From contig CAZGLK010000043.1 in assembly GCA_964526375.1 (NCBI GenBank), forward strand, positions 1 through 6,418: a stretch of DNA of 6,418 bases. Direction: 5' to 3'. This DNA is from CAZGLK01 sp964526375. GTDB taxonomy: Bacteria; Patescibacteriota; Minisyncoccia; JACQLN01. The translations under genes and the position numbers were made by a program. Below, piece by piece: positions 5,119 to 6,418 of the stretch. The notes below the pieces were generated by a model that worked only from the letters and a program-made list of their open reading frames with translations, was not told the origin of the DNA and made no database searches. How positions within the stretch are numbered: the stretch's first letter is position 1; the number at the start of each line of letters is the position of its first letter.

Positions 5119-5147
5119 TTGCGGAAAAACGGCTATTCGGGTATCAT
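5119..5147 (+). promoter_or_regulatory. Putative promoter of the HU gene
   Basis: TTGCGG (5119-5124), 17-bp spacer, TATCAT (5142-5147, five of six consensus bases). Transcription would start near 5154, giving a leader of about 160 bases with a GC hairpin and the TTCGTA cluster. Confidence 0.5.
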
Positions 5148-5186
5148 AGAGTAAGAAACTAGAGTAATTGTGTAATCAAGTAATTA

Positions 5187-5201
5187 GCGGCCTTCGGCCG
5201 C
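5187..5201 (+). repeat. GC-rich hairpin in the HU leader
   Basis: GCGGCC (5187-5192) pairs with GGCCGC (5196-5201) over a TTC loop. TTA and TAA on either side could extend it with one bulged G. There is no T-run, so it is not a terminator. Confidence 0.5.
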
Positions 5202-5272
5202 GTAACTGTTAGAAGTTGGTAGAAATTGCGAAAATTGCCAAAAAGCAAAAGGTCGAGTCACATCCAGCCCCA

Positions 5273-5303
5273 TTCGTATATTCGTAGTAATTCGTATTTC
5301 GTA
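5273..5303 (+). repeat. Four TTCGTA hexamers directly upstream of the HU gene
   Basis: TTCGTA occurs at 5273-5278, 5281-5286, 5291-5296 and 5298-5303. The last copy ends 10 bases before the HU start codon, where a Shine-Dalgarno sequence would normally be. The same hexamer is in the inverted repeats at 1429-1578, 3323-3425 and 4998-5084. Confidence 0.7.
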
Positions 5304-5313
5304 GCATATAACA

Positions 5314-5586
5314 ATGACTAAAAATCAATTTGTAGCCGCGGTGGCGGCCAAAACAGGCAAATCAAAATCGGAAACCGCCGAAACAATAGATGCTGTTTTT
5401 GATACTATAACTTCAACCATGGTCAAGGGTGACAGCGTTAACATTTCCGGCTTCGGCGTGTTTAGAGTTTCGCGCCGCAAAGCCCGTGAGGGAATCAATC
5501 CCAAAACTATGGAAAAAATTCATATTGCGGCCAAAACGGCCCCCAAATTCCGCGCCGGCAAAGCCCTTAAGGAAGCGGTGAAGTAG
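5314..5586 (+). CDS. HU/IHF-family nucleoid DNA-binding protein
   Basis: Small histone-like protein that binds and bends DNA as a dimer and compacts the nucleoid. At 90 aa it is the normal HU length. The N-terminal helical dimerisation part (1-40) begins MTKNQFVAAVA. The family signature lies at about 44-65: ISGFGVF, then RRKAREG and NPKT. Pro63, the tip residue that intercalates into DNA, is present, as is the C-terminal FRAGKALKEAV pattern. One change: the residue before NP is Ile61, where many HU proteins have Arg (GRNP), which removes a positive charge from the arm. The ATG at 5314 gives the standard HU start. There is no Shine-Dalgarno sequence; four TTCGTA hexamers occupy the region just upstream. 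A terminator follows 30 bases after the stop, so it is a single-gene unit. HU versus IHF subunit cannot be decided with certainty, but a homodimeric HU is likely. Confidence 0.96.
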   Translation: MTKNQFVAAVAAKTGKSKSETAETIDAVFDTITSTMVKGDSVNISGFGVFRVSRRKAREGINPKTMEKIHIAAKTAPKFRAGKALKEAVK

Positions 5587-5615
5587 TCTTGGGTAATTCA
5601 GGGTGTTGTTAAATT

Positions 5616-5652
5616 CCCTCCCATCCGCCACGGCGGGCGGGAGGGTTTTATT
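5616..5652 (+). terminator. Intrinsic terminator of the HU gene
   Basis: CCCTCCC (5616-5622) pairs with GGGAGGG (5639-5645), and after a 2x2 internal loop CCGC (5625-5628) pairs with GCGG (5633-5636). TTTTATT follows. It lies 30 bases after the HU stop codon and separates it from the arsR promoter. Confidence 0.85.
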
Positions 5653-5663
5653 GCGGAGGGAGC

Positions 5664-5672
5664 TTATCCACA
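5664..5672 (+). promoter_or_regulatory. Perfect DnaA box touching the arsR promoter
   Basis: TTATCCACA, identical to the box at 5093-5101 and in the same direction, ends one base before the -35 hexamer at 5674. Bound DnaA would be expected to contact or block RNA polymerase at this promoter. Confidence 0.6.
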
Positions 5673-5673
5673 G

Positions 5674-5702
5674 TTGACACAGAGGTTTGTTGGGAGTAAG
5701 GT
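5674..5702 (+). promoter_or_regulatory. Putative promoter of the arsR-DUF3179 operon
   Basis: A perfect -35, TTGACA (5674-5679), is followed after 17 bp by TAAGGT (5697-5702), a weak -10 that keeps the key first, second and last bases. Transcription would start near 5708, inside the palindrome at 5703-5726, which is a classic place for a repressor to act. The leader before the arsR ATG would be only about 24 bases. Confidence 0.55.
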
Positions 5703-5726
5703 TTAAGCACTTGTGCAAGTGCTTAA
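5703..5726. promoter_or_regulatory. Palindromic operator, probably the ArsR binding site
   Basis: TTAAGCACTT (5703-5712) and AAGTGCTTAA (5717-5726) are perfect 10-bp inverted arms around GTGC. The site directly follows the putative -10 and ends 5 bases before the arsR ATG. ArsR/SmtB repressors bind such inverted repeats at their own promoters, so autorepression is the natural reading. That assignment rests on position and family knowledge only. Confidence 0.75.
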
Positions 5727-5731
5727 CTAAT

Positions 5732-6052
5732 ATGCTGACAAAAGAACAAGTAAACAAAATAAAAAAAGAGTTGTCGGACGAAAAAGACCGGATGCCCATC
5801 ATTCTTGGCGCACTGGGTGACCCGGGCAGATTTCGTATTTTCAAGCTGTTGATGGAGCACCACGATATTTGCGTGACGGATGTCGCCAATGTCTTTGACA
5901 TTACGGTATCGGCGGCCTCCCAGCAGTTGAGGGTTCTAGAAATGCTGGAACTGGTCGAGAAAATGAGAATGGGACAGATGGTTTGCTACGAATTAAAAAA
6001 AGACAATCCTACCGTTAAACAATTGATACAATTTATTGAAGAAAAATCATGA
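5732..6052 (+). CDS. ArsR/SmtB-family winged-helix repressor
   Basis: Small DNA-binding repressor, 106 aa, likely a dimer that leaves its operator when it senses a metal or redox signal. Visible parts: a basic N-terminal helix (about 1-20), the ALGDPGRFRIFKLL pattern typical of ArsR helix 1-2 (27-40), DICVTDVANVF (45-55), the recognition helix around SAASQQLRVLEMLELV (60-75), and the wing with MGQMVCYELKK (80-90). Cys47 sits where metal-sensing members have the first Cys of ELCVC, but the second position is Thr49, so a classical two-Cys helix site is incomplete. Cys85 and His43-His44 are other possible ligands. The ATG at 5732 was chosen because an in-frame TTG at 5687 would translate the promoter and operator. 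The stop overlaps the next start by four bases (ATGA), so translation is probably coupled. Confidence 0.93.
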   Translation: MLTKEQVNKIKKELSDEKDRMPIILGALGDPGRFRIFKLLMEHHDICVTDVANVFDITVSAASQQLRVLEMLELVEKMRMGQMVCYELKKDNPTVKQLIQFIEEKS

Positions 6053-6418
6053 ATTCAAAAATAATCACAATTATCGGAGTAGGATTCGTTGTGATTATTG
6101 CCGTTTTCGTTCTGTCCCGCACGACCATAAGGCGCGACTTTAATTTGCCAAGAAACGGTGAGGCCCAAAAAGAAACGATCACCATCCAGAATGATGGCGG
6201 TAAAGTGGAAAAAGAAATTATGATTACTGACGGCGTAAAACATAGCGTTCCCTTGGATTCTATTCTTGGCGGCGGTCCGCCGAAAGACGGCATTCCCTCC
6301 ATTGACCGTCCCAAATTTATTCTTATCAATGAAGCGAGTAAGCAGTTATCAGATACCGAACCCGGGCTTGCGCTTGAAATAGGCAATGTCAGTCGTTTTT
6401 ATCCATTTCAAATTTTGG
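6049..6418 (+). CDS. DUF3179 domain protein, cut off by the window end
   Basis: First 123 aa of a membrane-anchored protein of unknown function. A single hydrophobic segment (about 5-22) followed by Arg residues suggests an N-terminal anchor or uncleaved signal, placing the domain outside the membrane. A charged linker (about 28-60) leads to the DUF3179 start: HSVPLDSILGGGPPKDGIPSIDRPKF in pieces at about 65-90, then EPGLALEIGNVSRFYPFQIL (104-123). Family members usually continue with a WHE-type motif and a CPLC cysteine pair, which would lie beyond this window. The start codon overlaps the arsR stop (ATGA), showing it belongs to the same operon and is controlled by the operator at 5703-5726. 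The biochemical role of DUF3179 is not established, to my knowledge. Confidence 0.85.
   Translation, partial: MNSKIITIIGVGFVVIIAVFVLSRTTIRRDFNLPRNGEAQKETITIQNDGGKVEKEIMITDGVKHSVPLDSILGGGPPKDGIPSIDRPKFILINEASKQLSDTEPGLALEIGNVSRFYPFQIL

Larger units (their letters stand above)
5003..5313. other. Spacer between rny and the HU gene
   Basis: No gene is present in these 311 bases. They hold the right part of the 4998-5084 inverted repeat, a DnaA box (5093-5101), a promoter (5119-5147), three short GTAAT units (about 5164-5186), a GC-rich hairpin (5187-5201) and a cluster of four TTCGTA hexamers (5273-5303) directly before the HU start codon. Confidence 0.7.

Noticed and set aside
3323..5303. CRISPR array built from the repeated TTCGTA/ATTAGTA units
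   Set aside because: The units are 6-10 bases, irregularly spaced and inverted, with no constant 25-40 base repeat or unique spacers, and no cas genes are present.
5093..5672. Replication origin between rny and arsR
   Set aside because: Only two DnaA boxes were seen, 571 bp apart around a gene. There is no box cluster, no AT-rich unwinding region beside them, and no dnaA or dnaN gene in view.
5687..5731. Longer start for the ArsR protein at a TTG
   Set aside because: The extra 15 codons would translate the -10 region and the operator palindrome. ArsR homology begins after the ATG at 5732.

Overview
The window looks like a piece of a Candidate Phyla Radiation (Patescibacteria, probably Parcubacteria-like) chromosome. 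This is inferred from several features: mixed housekeeping genes with little operon structure, five of six genes without a clear Shine-Dalgarno sequence, AT-rich intergenic spacers full of short repeats, a Patescibacteria-style ArsR plus DUF3179 pair, and a small hypothetical protein of a type I associate from memory with Parcubacteria. TGA is used as a stop (arsR), so standard bacterial code 11 fits.

Layout. Bases 1-300 hold no protein gene. They contain hairpins, a pair of mutually complementary palindromes, and a structured RNA-like segment ending in a strong intrinsic terminator. A hypothetical gene with its own promoter, strong ribosome binding site and terminator follows (431-1111). Bases 1112-1624 are non-coding: two terminators, a possible short RNA, and a 150-bp palindromic MITE/REP-like element. 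On the minus strand is gpmI (phosphoglycerate mutase, 1625-3193). A 270-bp divergent promoter region containing a 103-bp inverted repeat separates it from rny (RNase Y, plus strand). The rny stop codon lies inside another large inverted repeat. A HU-type DNA-binding protein (5314-5586) follows, then an ArsR-family repressor gene (5732-6052). The latter overlaps by four bases a DUF3179 gene that runs off the window.

Functionally this is glycolysis (gpmI), mRNA turnover (rny), nucleoid structure (HU) and a small self-regulated ArsR-DUF3179 operon with a clear palindromic operator. The least explained parts are between genes. The hexamer TTCGTA (or its complement TACGAA) occurs 12 times by eye in about 1.7 kb of spacer, often placed so that spacers fold on themselves. 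Two perfect DnaA boxes sit just upstream of the putative HU and arsR promoters. The 121-286 RNA-like segment matches no RNA family I recognise. No CRISPR array, tRNA, rRNA, transposase or phage gene was seen.
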